Shown piece by piece: positions 52,748 through 62,009 of a stretch of 64,000 nt of DNA (the first letter of the stretch is position 1; every line of letters begins with the position of its first letter). The notes under the pieces were generated by a model that was not told where the DNA came from, did no database searches, and saw nothing but the letters and a program-made list of their open reading frames with translations. The stretch covers positions 62,001 to 126,000 of the forward strand of contig NZ_JAMPKJ010000005.1 of the NCBI RefSeq assembly GCF_039962115.1, written 5' to 3'. This stretch comes from Funiculus sociatus GB2-C1. GTDB taxonomy: Bacteria; Cyanobacteriota; Cyanobacteriia; Cyanobacteriales; FACHB-T130. The position numbers were made by a program, and so were the translations under genes.

Positions 52748-53607
52748 TTTCCCTATTACTCAACACTTACGTATGTGAACACATCCAGTTTCATCAAGTA
52801 AGAAGAGAGCTTGAAGATTCAAAAAGTGCAAATTTGTAAAACCAATGACGCACTTCAAGTTTACCAAGCAAATTATGGACTTTCCCTAATCAGGTTAAGC
52901 CCTTATTTTTACACATTTTTTTTTGCTAAATGAAACAGGATACAGTTACTTGGTGGAGACTAGGTAGATTTTAGATTGGGTTAATCTCTCCTCTACGAAA
53001 ATTCTCTTTTTAATGTTAATATTTGTAAATACTCCTAAAGGTAGAGATAAAAAACATCGTGTGTTTGTCTATACAAGGCAAGTCAATAGAATATAAACTG
53101 ATTAAATTCATAGGGCTTTAAGCCTTGCTGTGAGCCAATCACAGCAAGGTAGGCGGCAATACTTACGTATATATAAAGAACAAAATCGAAAGAATTGACA
53201 AATATATCAATAGATTATTCATTGCAGCCTCACCTTAAAGTTTTGTAAGCTTCTTCACAGGGAAGACCCAACACGAAAGTGCTGTTAACTCAAATTTAAT
53301 AATTAACAGAGTGAGCAAGCACTAAAAAACACAAAAAGAACAAAGAAAACTTGTTGCGTTCTAATGAAAAAGTTAGGTTAGTGAATCTGACGCAACAGAA
53401 ACAACGTAGTTTAAGCCTATTAAAGGGCTTGACTTTAATTTAAGAATTTTAATCGGGCAGTCGAGGCATAAACGGAAGGCACTCCTAGAGATTACATATT
53501 CTCAGTGCTGCTGGGTGATGTTCAAATTTTTAAGAAGCATACAGGGGCTTGCTTCAACTTCCTAGAAATATCGCAACCAAACGACCGAAAACTATATACC
53601 AACTCCA
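52748..53607. promoter_or_regulatory. Bidirectional regulatory region between the response regulator and scyA
   Basis: This 860-bp region separates the two arms of the cluster and must contain both promoters. It is AT-rich. ACTTACGTAT occurs at 52765-52774 and again at 53161-53170, near the response regulator start and in the middle. A perfect 11-bp palindrome, CCTTGCTGTGA at 53123-53133 and its complement at 53139-53149, sits between them. No ORF with family features is visible. These could be binding sites for the AraC-type regulator, but this is inference. Confidence 0.55.
53123..53149. promoter_or_regulatory. Palindrome upstream of scyA
   Basis: Perfect inverted repeat with 11-bp arms and a 5-nt spacer, about 460 bp upstream of scyA and lacking a T-run. 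It may be an operator or an RNA structure in a long leader. Confidence 0.5.
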
Positions 53608-55446
53608 ATGAGTATTGAGTCCTACAAAGCATTCGCAACAGATACCTACACCTATGTAGATTCCGCGCCAGCCGATCCAACGCGCAATTATCAAAGCATC
53701 GATGACTCAAATATCAAGCCGGTTCTTAGCAACCAGCCGGAAGTATCGCTTAGTGTCGCCGAAGCGATCGCTTCAATGCTGGAAGAATTAGGAGTAAGCT
53801 ACGCTTTTGGTGTCGCCGGGGGTGCAATGGCATCGCTTTGGGGTTCCCTGTCTAATAGCCTAATGCAGGTGCTTAACTTTCGTCATGAAAGCGGAGCCGC
53901 CTTTGCAGCCGTTGAAGCGTACTTTGCCACAGGTCGTCCAGCTGTTGTATTCACCACAGCCGGGCCAGGAATCACCAACGCGCTGACCGGACTGTTTGCA
54001 GCGCGTGGTGAGGGTGCAAAGGTGATTCTCTTGTCAGCTTGCACCACAGCACCGCAACGCGGGCGCTGGGCTATCCAAGAAACCAGCGGATACACATTGC
54101 CGAAATCCGGGATATTTAGTTCCGGCGAGTTGTTCAACTATGCAACAACTATTGAGTCTCCTGAAGAACTTCCACAGATTTTTCGCAGACTTGCTTTGGG
54201 ACTGTCACAACCGGGCGGCTTTGTCGCCCATTTGAGTATTCCCACCGGAGTGCAGACAAGTTTGGTGAATACATCTTTGCCTCGGTTAGACCTGTCTCAT
54301 TCTCTGTTCGCGCCGAGTTCCGAAGCGATCGCAAAATGCGTACAGATGCTATCACAAGGATCGTTTGCCATCTGGGTTGGCTTTGGGGCGCGGGGTGCAG
54401 CGGATGCAATTCGCCAACTGGCCGAAAAAACGGGGGCGGCTGTGATGTGTTCGCCGCGTGGTAAGGGCATCTTCCCAGAAGATCATCCACAGTTTGTCGG
54501 TGTCACAGGCTTGGGCGGTCATGCTTCCGTACTGACATATATGCAAGAGCAACCGCCTTTGCATACCCTGGTACTGGGAACGCGACTCGGCGAACCTACT
54601 TCTTTCTGGAGTAATTCGCTGGTTCCCTCTGAGGGATTCATCCATGTTGATATTGACCCGGAAGTGCCTGGGGTTGCCTATCCATTTGTGAAAACGTTGC
54701 CCGTTCAATCTGACGTAGGCGTGTTTGTAGAAGCCTTGCTGAAGCAATTGCCAGAACGCCCTAGCGGGTCAGAGGCGGTGTCCCTGCCTAATCCTGAACG
54801 GGAAGCGATCGCTCCCGGCGCAGACAGCCCAGTGCGCCCGGAAATACTCATGGATGCAATTCAACGCATCATCGTCGAAGGCAGTGATGCAATAGTAATG
54901 GCAGAGTGCGGAAACTCATTTACTTGGGCAACTCACCTGCTGCGATTTTCCCAATCAAATCGTTACCGAGTCAGCACCGGAGTTGGATCGATGGGTCATA
55001 CTGTCGCGGGTGTTGTCGGTGCAGCCCAAGCACGAAACGGCAAAGCTGTTGCCATTGTCGGAGATGGAGCCATGCTGATGAACAACGAAATCAGCACAGC
55101 TGTAAAATACCAAATTCCTGCCGTTTGGATTGTACTTAACGATGCCCGCTACAATATGTGCCACCAAGGGATGACATTGCTGGGACTCAAAGGTGCAGAT
55201 GCGGCAATTCCCCCAGCGAATTTCGTTCAGATTGCTTGCGGGATGGGAGCTGAAGGGATTCGCGTCGAAAAAGAGTCTGATCTGCAAGCGGCATTAGAGA
55301 AAGCGATCGCATCCACCGTCCCCTTCGTTGTCGATGTCGCTATCGATGCCAATCGACCTGCACCATCCAAAGGGCGTAATCAGAGTCTTGCTGCACAAGG
55401 AGCCGTATCAACCCCGGTTAAGCACCTTTCATTCCCATTAGTTTAA
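53608..55446 (+). CDS. scyA: ScyA: thiamine diphosphate-dependent acyloin synthase
   Basis: The 612-residue protein is an acetolactate synthase homologue with the N-terminal catalytic Glu94 in NFRHESGAAFAAVEAYFATG, a central domain VQTSLVNTSLPRL to TGLGGHASVLT, and the C-terminal ThDP motif beginning GDGAMLMNNEIST (485-497) and ending VLNDARYN. In N. punctiforme ScyA couples indole-3-pyruvate to 4-hydroxyphenylpyruvate, forming the acyloin precursor of scytonemin. Its N-terminal ~45 residues are an extra stretch before the first ThDP-fold domain. It starts the plus-strand arm of the cluster. Confidence 0.93.
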   Translation: MSIESYKAFATDTYTYVDSAPADPTRNYQSIDDSNIKPVLSNQPEVSLSVAEAIASMLEELGVSYAFGVAGGAMASLWGSLSNSLMQVLNFRHESGAAFAAVEAYFATGRPAVVFTTAGPGITNALTGLFAARGEGAKVILLSACTTAPQRGRWAIQETSGYTLPKSGIFSSGELFNYATTIESPEELPQIFRRLALGLSQPGGFVAHLSIPTGVQTSLVNTSLPRLDLSHSLFAPSSEAIAKCVQMLSQGSFAIWVGFGARGAADAIRQLAEKTGAAVMCSPRGKGIFPEDHPQFVGVTGLGGHASVLTYMQEQPPLHTLVLGTRLGEPTSFWSNSLVPSEGFIHVDIDPEVPGVAYPFVKTLPVQSDVGVFVEALLKQLPERPSGSEAVSLPNPEREAIAPGADSPVRPEILMDAIQRIIVEGSDAIVMAECGNSFTWATHLLRFSQSNRYRVSTGVGSMGHTVAGVVGAAQARNGKAVAIVGDGAMLMNNEISTAVKYQIPAVWIVLNDARYNMCHQGMTLLGLKGADAAIPPANFVQIACGMGAEGIRVEKESDLQAALEKAIASTVPFVVDVAIDANRPAPSKGRNQSLAAQGAVSTPVKHLSFPLV

Positions 55447-55644
55447 CCAAACTAGGGAAAAAGTAATTTTTAGGTTGGGCTTACCGTGTGGAAACCCAAC
55501 AACTTGCTAAGGGAATCTTCAAGCCCCTCCCCGCGTAGGGGTGAGGTTGGGGAGCGAAAAGTTTGAGCGGAGGGTTCCTTCGATCAAAGCTTTTCAAGAG
55601 AGAGGTTTCTTCGCGGCGAGACCCAACCTACCTTCTCTCCCACT

Positions 55645-55672
55645 CCCCAATCCCCAGTCCCCAATCCCTAAT
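55645..55672 (+). repeat. CCCCARt heptamer array between scyA and scyB
   Basis: Four contiguous heptamers (CCCCAAT, CCCCAGT, CCCCAAT, CCCTAAT) lie in the scyA-scyB gap. A GC-rich hairpin (CCTCCCC/GGGG at about 55526-55546) lies just upstream. They are insertions into the scy operon and not coding. Confidence 0.75.
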
Positions 55673-55693
55673 TAGGCGTATCAGGAGAGCTGT

Positions 55694-56755
55694 GTGAAAC
55701 TGTTTGAAACTACGAAAGAAATGGGTCATGAGCAAGTTCTCTTCTGCCATGACAAAGAATCAAATCTGAAAGCAATTATCGCCATTCATGACACCGGACT
55801 AGGTTCCGCGATGGGTGCAACACGTCTGTGGCCTTATGTAACCGAAGAAGATGCCTTGCGAGACGCACTTCGTCTTAGTCGCGGAATGACCTACAAAGCA
55901 GCCTGTGCCAACATTCCAGTCGGCGGCGGAAAAGCAGTAATTATTGCTAATCCGGAAAATAAAACCGATGAACTTTTCAGAGCCTACGGACGTTTTGTAG
56001 AAAGCCTAAACGGACGTTTTATTACCGGGCAAGATGTAAATCTTTCTCCTCAAGATGTGCGTCAAATTAGTAAAGAAACAAATCATGTTGTCGGTACTTC
56101 CGAAAAATCGGGAGGCCCAGCACCCATAACATCTATAGGAGTTCTTTTAGGAATCAAAGCTGCTACAGAGTTCCGGTTGCAAAGAAATGAACTTGCTGGG
56201 TTAAAAGTTGCAGTACAAGGACTGGGAAATGTAGGCAAGAATCTCTGTCAGCGCTTACATGAACATGACGTGAAACTCTTTGTCACTGATGTAAGTAAAG
56301 AGAAGACAGAAGAGATAAAACGTTTATATGGGGCAACCGTTGTTGAACCAAACGAAATTTACTCTCTTGATGTTGATGTTTTTGCTCCTTGTGCATTAGG
56401 AGGAATTCTTAATAGTTCCACAATTCCTCAGCTTAAAGCTCTAATTGTGGCTGGTGCTGCAAATAACCAGCTTGAAGATGAGCATATACACAGTAAACTC
56501 CTTGAATCAAAGGGAATCCTCTATTGCCCAGATTACGTAATCAACGCTGGAGGATTAATCAACGTTTACAACGAAATGATTGGATATGAGGAGGAAAAAG
56601 CTTTAAGCCAATTAAATAACATCTACAGCACTTTATTGGAAATTTTTGAGAGTGCTGAGAAAGAAGGTTATACAACTTATGAAGCTTCTAAAGTTTTGGC
56701 TGAAAAGCGAATTCTGAAAGCTAAGCATATCAAGCTTATGCAGCAAACAAATTGA
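55694..56755 (+). CDS. scyB: ScyB: Glu/Leu/Phe/Val dehydrogenase family tryptophan dehydrogenase
   Basis: The 353-residue enzyme starts at a GTG at 55694 with AGGAGA 5 bp upstream. It has the amino-acid dehydrogenase active site (Lys68 in SRGMTYKAACANIPVGGGKA, and Lys80) and the Rossmann motif VQGLGNVGKNLCQRLHE (GLGNVG at 176-181). In N. punctiforme ScyB oxidatively deaminates L-tryptophan to indole-3-pyruvate, one of the two substrates of ScyA. It is 12 bp ahead of scyC, suggesting cotranscription. Family and cluster context agree. Confidence 0.93.
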   Translation: MKLFETTKEMGHEQVLFCHDKESNLKAIIAIHDTGLGSAMGATRLWPYVTEEDALRDALRLSRGMTYKAACANIPVGGGKAVIIANPENKTDELFRAYGRFVESLNGRFITGQDVNLSPQDVRQISKETNHVVGTSEKSGGPAPITSIGVLLGIKAATEFRLQRNELAGLKVAVQGLGNVGKNLCQRLHEHDVKLFVTDVSKEKTEEIKRLYGATVVEPNEIYSLDVDVFAPCALGGILNSSTIPQLKALIVAGAANNQLEDEHIHSKLLESKGILYCPDYVINAGGLINVYNEMIGYEEEKALSQLNNIYSTLLEIFESAEKEGYTTYEASKVLAEKRILKAKHIKLMQQTN

Positions 56756-56766
56756 AGGAGTGAACC

Positions 56767-57717
56767 GTGGAAAGAAATACGTTTGCAACGTCTGCTTATA
56801 TTGCAACTTCGCCGGAGATAGCTTTTGACTACCTGTGTAGTTTAAAAAATCTGGACGAGTGGACTCTCTTCAGCCGGATGGTAGAGCAAGTTGATGAAGA
56901 TACCTGGCTGGGAACAGCATCTGGCTATCACAAAAATCTCTACTATCACGTTAAAAAACTAGAAAATCCGCTATTTTACGGTATTGAATGGCACTGCGGA
57001 TTTGAGTATCAGAAATATTTTCAAGTTTACCCTGTGTTGCTTTTTCCCGCTGACTACATTGAGCCGGGAACTGATGAAAAAGGAGTCTATTTTCACTGGC
57101 TCAGTTTTGTCGATCCAAAACGACAGACTCAGATGATTATGCAGGGAATTCATACGGTACACACTTCCGAGTGTCGTTCTCTCAAAGGTGTTTTGGAACG
57201 CAAAGCTGGTCTTACCGCAGCAGCGAAAGGGCGCTACTTTATCGATACTGACACCATCTATGTTGATGCGCCAATTGAAATCGGGGTTGAATACTTAAAA
57301 GACTTGCGGAACATAGATGAGTGGGCGCATTTACTACGACCGAATGGAGAAATAAGTCCTGAATTTGGTGAATTCAAGGATGAATATGACCAGAAGGTGA
57401 AAGTTTCTCTGAGACTGCATACTTTGAGCAAATATTACTTGCTTGAACAAGAAAATTTCTATCCAGACTACGACTTTTATCAGCGGTCTGTGGCGCTGAT
57501 AATCCCAACATCTTATGCTTTCGGAGACCCGGAAGCTCCTGGGTTCATCCTGCATCGGATTACATTTTGGAAAACAGGTGAAACTCTCGCCCACGGCAAA
57601 CTCCAGATTGAGGATTTTGGGGCTGAGAGCATGAACATTAAGCGATTCGCAGAAGCGAAAGCTGGCAACGTTAAGTCCTTTGATCGTGGGATGAGTTATG
57701 TACCAGTTAGCCATTAG
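56767..57717 (+). CDS. scyC: ScyC: scytonemin cyclase-type protein
   Basis: The 316-residue product begins MERNTFATSAYIATSPEIAF and contains two similar halves of a SRPBCC/START-like fold (IATSPEIAFDYLCSLKNLDE and VDAPIEIGVEYLKDLRNIDE). In N. punctiforme ScyC cyclises the ScyA product towards the scytonemin monomer. The GTG start at 56767 has an AAGGAG site 7 bp upstream and lies 12 bp after scyB. No membrane segment or signal is seen, so it should be cytoplasmic. The internal duplication is direct from sequence. Confidence 0.9.
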   Translation: MERNTFATSAYIATSPEIAFDYLCSLKNLDEWTLFSRMVEQVDEDTWLGTASGYHKNLYYHVKKLENPLFYGIEWHCGFEYQKYFQVYPVLLFPADYIEPGTDEKGVYFHWLSFVDPKRQTQMIMQGIHTVHTSECRSLKGVLERKAGLTAAAKGRYFIDTDTIYVDAPIEIGVEYLKDLRNIDEWAHLLRPNGEISPEFGEFKDEYDQKVKVSLRLHTLSKYYLLEQENFYPDYDFYQRSVALIIPTSYAFGDPEAPGFILHRITFWKTGETLAHGKLQIEDFGAESMNIKRFAEAKAGNVKSFDRGMSYVPVSH

Positions 57718-57924
57718 CTGTTTGCTAATAACTAAGAGGATGTTTGAAAGATCATAATCGAGACTCTTAGATGGTGGAGATCCTCCTGGCATACTTCTTA
57801 AAAAGGGGGACTAAGACTTGATTCTCCACCGTTGAAAAGGGGGCTGGGGAGATCAAACTAGCTTTTGACACTTCTGGGACATCCTCTAATTCTCAAAAAT
57901 TACTTAGAGCCAATATCGCCTGAG
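57718..57924. repeat. Repeat-rich gap between scyC and scyD
   Basis: This 207-bp gap contains dispersed CTTAAAAAGGGGGACT-type and GGGGGCTGGGG-type sequences like those within the MITE at 35581-35748, plus inverted copies of TGGTGGAGA / TCTCCACC. It separates the cytoplasmic scyABC genes from the exported scyDEF genes. Confidence 0.5.
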
Positions 57925-59196
57925 ATGAAAGTAAAGCAATTTCCTATTGCATTTCTAACTTTTTGTAGTGTCGCTGTTGTGGGAGCAAAAGCCGCAGAAG
58001 CAGTATCTTTTACAATACTTGCGGACGGTCTTGATAATGCAAAGGGTCTTAGCTTTGGCCCTGACGGTGCGCTGTATGTTACAGAGGCGGGAACGGGGGG
58101 AAACGGGGTTTGCGTTCCATCACCGAGCGCCCAAGGCGATTCTTTATGTTATGGAACAAGTGGTGCAGTAACCAAAATTGAGAATGGGACTTTCAAGCGG
58201 ATACTTACCGGACTTCCTTCGGTAGCATTACCAGACGGTACGGGAGCAGCTGGCCCTCACGATATAAAATTTGATGCCAAAGGTTCGCCTTATGTTCTGC
58301 TTGGGTATGCTGCTAATCCAGCTTTACGCGATCGCATAATCGGTGACACTGACCTTGGCAAAATCATCTCTCCCGACTTCAATACAAATTCGTGGAGCAG
58401 TATTGCAGATTTAGCTAACTATGAACTCGCTAACAATCCCGATGGCGGCGATTTAGTTAGCAATCCCTTGGATTTTCTCATAGATGGCAATAACTTTGTT
58501 GTAGTTGATGCAGGTGCGAACGACTTGCTGGGTCTAGGGATTAATGGGGACGATTTGAGAGCGATCGCGCTCCTTCCCACCCAGATATTGACTAATCCAG
58601 TCTTTCCAGGCCCTGACTCCGTACCTTTCGATCCCGGACAGGTACCTCCTCCTGATACTCTTCCTGATACACCACCATTGCAGTTTCCAGTTCAACCAGT
58701 ACCCTCAGCTGTGGCAAAAGGTTTGGATGGTGCTTATTACGTCAGCGAATTTACTGGTTTTCCTTTTCCAGAAGGTGGAGCAAAAATCTATCGTGTTGGT
58801 GCTGATGGTCAACCAACCGTCTACGCTGATGGCTTTACGCAACTAACAGACTTGGAATTCGATGCTGCGGGTAATTTGTATGCCTTGCAGTACGCCAATC
58901 AGTCAGCCTGGAAAGGTAATTTAGAGGCAAGTCTCTTCAAAATAACCCCAGATGGCGATCGCACAACTCTCCTGGGCGGTAATGGCCTAGAGTCGCCTAC
59001 TTCCCTGACTCTGGGCCCCGATGGTGCAATCTACGTCACAAATCGCGGCGGTCGCCCTGGACAAGGGCAAGTCCTAAGAATTGATCCCAAACCTGTGCCA
59101 GATCCTAGTTCTGCTATAGCCTTATTCACCCTTGGCATAGGTGTTACTCGGATGCGGAAGCGTAAATGTGCGATCGCAGATCGTCAAGTCAACTAA
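57925..59196 (+). CDS. scyD: ScyD/ScyE-family exported beta-propeller protein with PEP-CTERM-like tail (first copy)
   Basis: From the ATG at 57925 the product is 423 residues with a signal peptide (MKVKQFPIAFLTFCSVAVVG, cut near AEA). Propeller-like motifs follow: LDNAKGLSFGPDGALYVTEA, VAKGLDGAYYVSEFTGFPFP, LEFDAAGNLYALQYAN and TSLTLGPDGAIYVTNRGG. The C-terminus is a PEP-CTERM-like sorting tail: VPDPSSAIALFTLGIGVTRM then basic RKRK, with PDP in place of PEP. ScyD and ScyE homologues are needed for or linked to periplasmic steps of scytonemin formation. It is a paralogue of the next gene. Confidence 0.85.
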   Translation: MKVKQFPIAFLTFCSVAVVGAKAAEAVSFTILADGLDNAKGLSFGPDGALYVTEAGTGGNGVCVPSPSAQGDSLCYGTSGAVTKIENGTFKRILTGLPSVALPDGTGAAGPHDIKFDAKGSPYVLLGYAANPALRDRIIGDTDLGKIISPDFNTNSWSSIADLANYELANNPDGGDLVSNPLDFLIDGNNFVVVDAGANDLLGLGINGDDLRAIALLPTQILTNPVFPGPDSVPFDPGQVPPPDTLPDTPPLQFPVQPVPSAVAKGLDGAYYVSEFTGFPFPEGGAKIYRVGADGQPTVYADGFTQLTDLEFDAAGNLYALQYANQSAWKGNLEASLFKITPDGDRTTLLGGNGLESPTSLTLGPDGAIYVTNRGGRPGQGQVLRIDPKPVPDPSSAIALFTLGIGVTRMRKRKCAIADRQVN

Positions 59197-59232
59197 CAAA
59201 CTTTCATTCACTTAAATCCAACTTTGCGACAC

Positions 59233-60612
59233 ATGAAACTCAAGCAATTTACTCTGACATTTCTGATTGGTCTTACCGCTATTACCGGAACCAAAGCCGC
59301 CCAAGCTGCATCGTTGACTGTGGTTGTGGATGGAGTCAGTAACGCACGCGCTGTTAGTTTTGGTCCTGACGGTACGCTCTACGTAGCCGAGCCCGGTATC
59401 GGAGGAAATGGCAAGTGTCAGGCATCACCTAGTACGATATTTCAGCCGATCTGCGCTGGAAATAGTGGCTCAGTTGTCAAACTTACGCCAGACGGTCAGC
59501 AGTCGCGGATATTTCAAAACTTCCAGTCTCTGGCAGAACAACCCTCTGGAAATCAAGGAGCTGGTCCTCAGGATCTACAATTTGATTCTTTTGGTAATGC
59601 TTATCTTCTAACTGGGTTTGCTGGTTATCCGGGAAATCGTGATGCAGAAACAATTGCCCTTGGCGCTAATTTTCCAATCCCACCAACGCAACTCGCTACT
59701 TTCCCTCCAGCCGCACCCGATGAAGTCTTAAATACTCCTAACTTGGCAAAACTGTTCAAAGCTGATTTGGTCACACAAGAGCTAACTGAGATTTTCGACT
59801 TCGGCAAATATGAAATCATTAATAATCCTGACGGTGGAGACGTAGTTACCAATCCCTACGACTTGACTATTAGTGGCGATACTGCTTATGTCATTGATGG
59901 CGGTGGGAACGTAGCCTATAGCCTCAAACTTGATGGCAGTGATGCAAAAGCAGTTGCACTTCCTCTGAACATCATTACTAACCCACAACTTCCACCACTT
60001 CCACCAGGAGTAGAGCTTCCACCAGGGCTAGTAAACTTTCTACCTCCAGATGAAGCAGGAAACCCTCGGATCACAATTCAATCCGTACCCACTGGTGGGG
60101 CAATTGGTCCCGATGGTGCTTTATATGTTGGTGAATATTCAGGCTTTCCCTATCCACAAGATCAAGCGCGGATCTTCCGAATTGGGGAGAATGGTATACC
60201 AGAAGTTTATGCTGAAGGGTTTAACGCAATTACAGAACTAACGTTTGATAAGCAAGGCAACTTGCTAGTCTTACAGTTCAGCGACCTGTCACAGTTAACA
60301 AGTCCGAACATCCAGAACCTGCCTGGTTCTTTAATTCAACTAGCTCCTGATGGGACTCGCACAACCCTCGTCGCTGCGGGTGAAGGGCTGGAGTCGGCTG
60401 ATGGTCTTGCTATTGGTCCTGACAACCAAATTTATGTCACAACACGCGGTGTTGGACCCGGGCGAGGACAAGTCGTTCGCGTTGATACCACACCAGTTCC
60501 CGAACCCGCTTCGGTACTGGGTTTATTAGCCATTGGCACAATAACTGCTGTTACCAGAAAGGGCAACAAACAAAAACACAAAAACAGTAAAGCTTTGGCA
60601 GAGACGATCTAA
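59233..60612 (+). CDS. scyE: ScyD/ScyE-family exported beta-propeller protein with PEP-CTERM (second copy)
   Basis: From the ATG at 59233 the product is 459 residues. A signal peptide MKLKQFTLTFLIGLTAITGT ends near AQA. The same family motifs as its neighbour appear: SNARAVSFGPDGTLYVAEPG, NPDGGDVVTNPYDLTISGD, AIGPDGALYVGEYSGFPYP and DGLAIGPDNQIYVTTRG. The end is a canonical PEP-CTERM: PVPEPASVLGLLAIGTITAV then TRKGNKQK. It should be exported and then sorted or anchored by an exosortase system. It is one of two tandem family copies; a TTG at 59224 could add three residues. Confidence 0.85.
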   Translation: MKLKQFTLTFLIGLTAITGTKAAQAASLTVVVDGVSNARAVSFGPDGTLYVAEPGIGGNGKCQASPSTIFQPICAGNSGSVVKLTPDGQQSRIFQNFQSLAEQPSGNQGAGPQDLQFDSFGNAYLLTGFAGYPGNRDAETIALGANFPIPPTQLATFPPAAPDEVLNTPNLAKLFKADLVTQELTEIFDFGKYEIINNPDGGDVVTNPYDLTISGDTAYVIDGGGNVAYSLKLDGSDAKAVALPLNIITNPQLPPLPPGVELPPGLVNFLPPDEAGNPRITIQSVPTGGAIGPDGALYVGEYSGFPYPQDQARIFRIGENGIPEVYAEGFNAITELTFDKQGNLLVLQFSDLSQLTSPNIQNLPGSLIQLAPDGTRTTLVAAGEGLESADGLAIGPDNQIYVTTRGVGPGRGQVVRVDTTPVPEPASVLGLLAIGTITAVTRKGNKQKHKNSKALAETI

Positions 60613-60715
60613 CAACTTTTGGTAGATGCCTTAACGCATGGTTGCGATCGCCTGAATGAAAAAAGTGTAGCGCGATCGCAACCATATAAACCCACCCAAC
60701 CAGGAATTCAATCTT

Positions 60716-61876
60716 ATGGGATTACTAAAAAATCTTTCAATTGCCATTCTCAGTACCGGATTTATAGTTGCAGCAGCAGCTGAAGCCAAATCACTAACCT
60801 TAACCTACGAGCGTAGTATTGGCAGTCCTGGTTTCGGCCCTGGGCAGCTGTTTGTTCCCCAAGGCATAGCAGTGGATGCCTCCGGGAATACCCTCATCAG
60901 TAACGGTCGCGGTCTTAACCCAGACGGCAGTTTTAACCCGGACATCGGTAACAAAGTTGAAGTCTTCGACCCTCAAGGTAACTATATAGGAGCAATTGGC
61001 GAGGGCGGCAAAGGCCCCGGACAATTCGACGAGCCATCAGCTTTAGAAATCGATCCGGATACTGGGAATTTATATGTAGGGGATGTTTTCAACAACCGCG
61101 TTAATGTCTACGATCCCCAAGGTAATTTTATTAACTCCTTTGGCTCATTTGCCGGACTCATACCCGGTAGGGCTTTCTTTGGCCCATCTGGTGTGACATT
61201 CGACAAAGCTGGCAATGTGTATGTGGGTGATTTTAGCGGCGACAAGATCAACAAATACACTAAGGACGGCGAGCTAATCGGTTCCATTGGCAGCTCTGGA
61301 ACCGAACCTGGGCAGTTCCAAGGGCCAGCAGGTTTAAGAATTTCCCCAGTTAGTGGAAATTTCTTTGTGAGTGATCAGTTTAACAACCGCGTTCAGGTAC
61401 TCGATCCAGAAGGTAATCCTATCTTGACATTTGGCAAACAAGGCACCGGGCCTGGAGAGTTTAATCAGCCAATTGGCCTAGAAGTGGACGAGTTTGAGAA
61501 TATTTATGTGGCTGATTCTATCAACAGCCGCGTTCAGGTATTCGATAAAAACGGTAACTTCCTCACTGCATTTGGTTCAGCTGTCGCAGCACCACCTCCC
61601 CAATTAGGTGAGCCACCCTTTGGCAACCCCCTCGACCTCTCACCAGGGAAATTTAACTGGACGGCTGGCACAAGCTACAAAGATGACAAACTCTATGTGG
61701 GCGATTTCTTCCAAGGTCGCGTCCAGGTGTTAAACATAGACAGAACCGCAGTACCTGAACCTTCCTCCGTATTGAGTTTAGCGTTCCTGGGGATTGGAGC
61801 GGCGGCGACATTGAGAAAACGACAACAAAAGTCAGTCATCAATTTGACAACCGATCGCGATCGCACTGCTGTTTAG
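60716..61876 (+). CDS. scyF: ScyF: NHL-repeat exported protein with PEP-CTERM
   Basis: The 386-residue protein has a signal peptide (MGLLKNLSIAILSTGFIVAA, cut near AEA) and five or so NHL repeats: GQLFVPQGIAVDASGNTLIS, GPGQFDEPSALEIDPDTGNL, YVGDVFNNRVNVYDPQGNFI, QFQGPAGLRISPVSGNFF and GEFNQPIGLEVDEFENIYVA, forming a six-bladed propeller. It ends VPEPSSVLSLAFLGIGAAAT then LRKRQQK, a PEP-CTERM tail. ScyF is the N. punctiforme equivalent found after scyE. It may act on or bind scytonemin in the periplasm; the reaction is not known. Confidence 0.88.
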   Translation: MGLLKNLSIAILSTGFIVAAAAEAKSLTLTYERSIGSPGFGPGQLFVPQGIAVDASGNTLISNGRGLNPDGSFNPDIGNKVEVFDPQGNYIGAIGEGGKGPGQFDEPSALEIDPDTGNLYVGDVFNNRVNVYDPQGNFINSFGSFAGLIPGRAFFGPSGVTFDKAGNVYVGDFSGDKINKYTKDGELIGSIGSSGTEPGQFQGPAGLRISPVSGNFFVSDQFNNRVQVLDPEGNPILTFGKQGTGPGEFNQPIGLEVDEFENIYVADSINSRVQVFDKNGNFLTAFGSAVAAPPPQLGEPPFGNPLDLSPGKFNWTAGTSYKDDKLYVGDFFQGRVQVLNIDRTAVPEPSSVLSLAFLGIGAAATLRKRQQKSVINLTTDRDRTAV

Positions 61877-62009
61877 CAACTAAACATGAGACAGAAGCGG
61901 GGAGTATTGAAAAACCGAACACAAGCGTCATAAAGCAAGTGAAGGTTTGTCTTTTTGATGTTCCTCCGTCTCTAACAAATTTTTCCCTAAAATAAGAGGA
62001 CTATTACTG

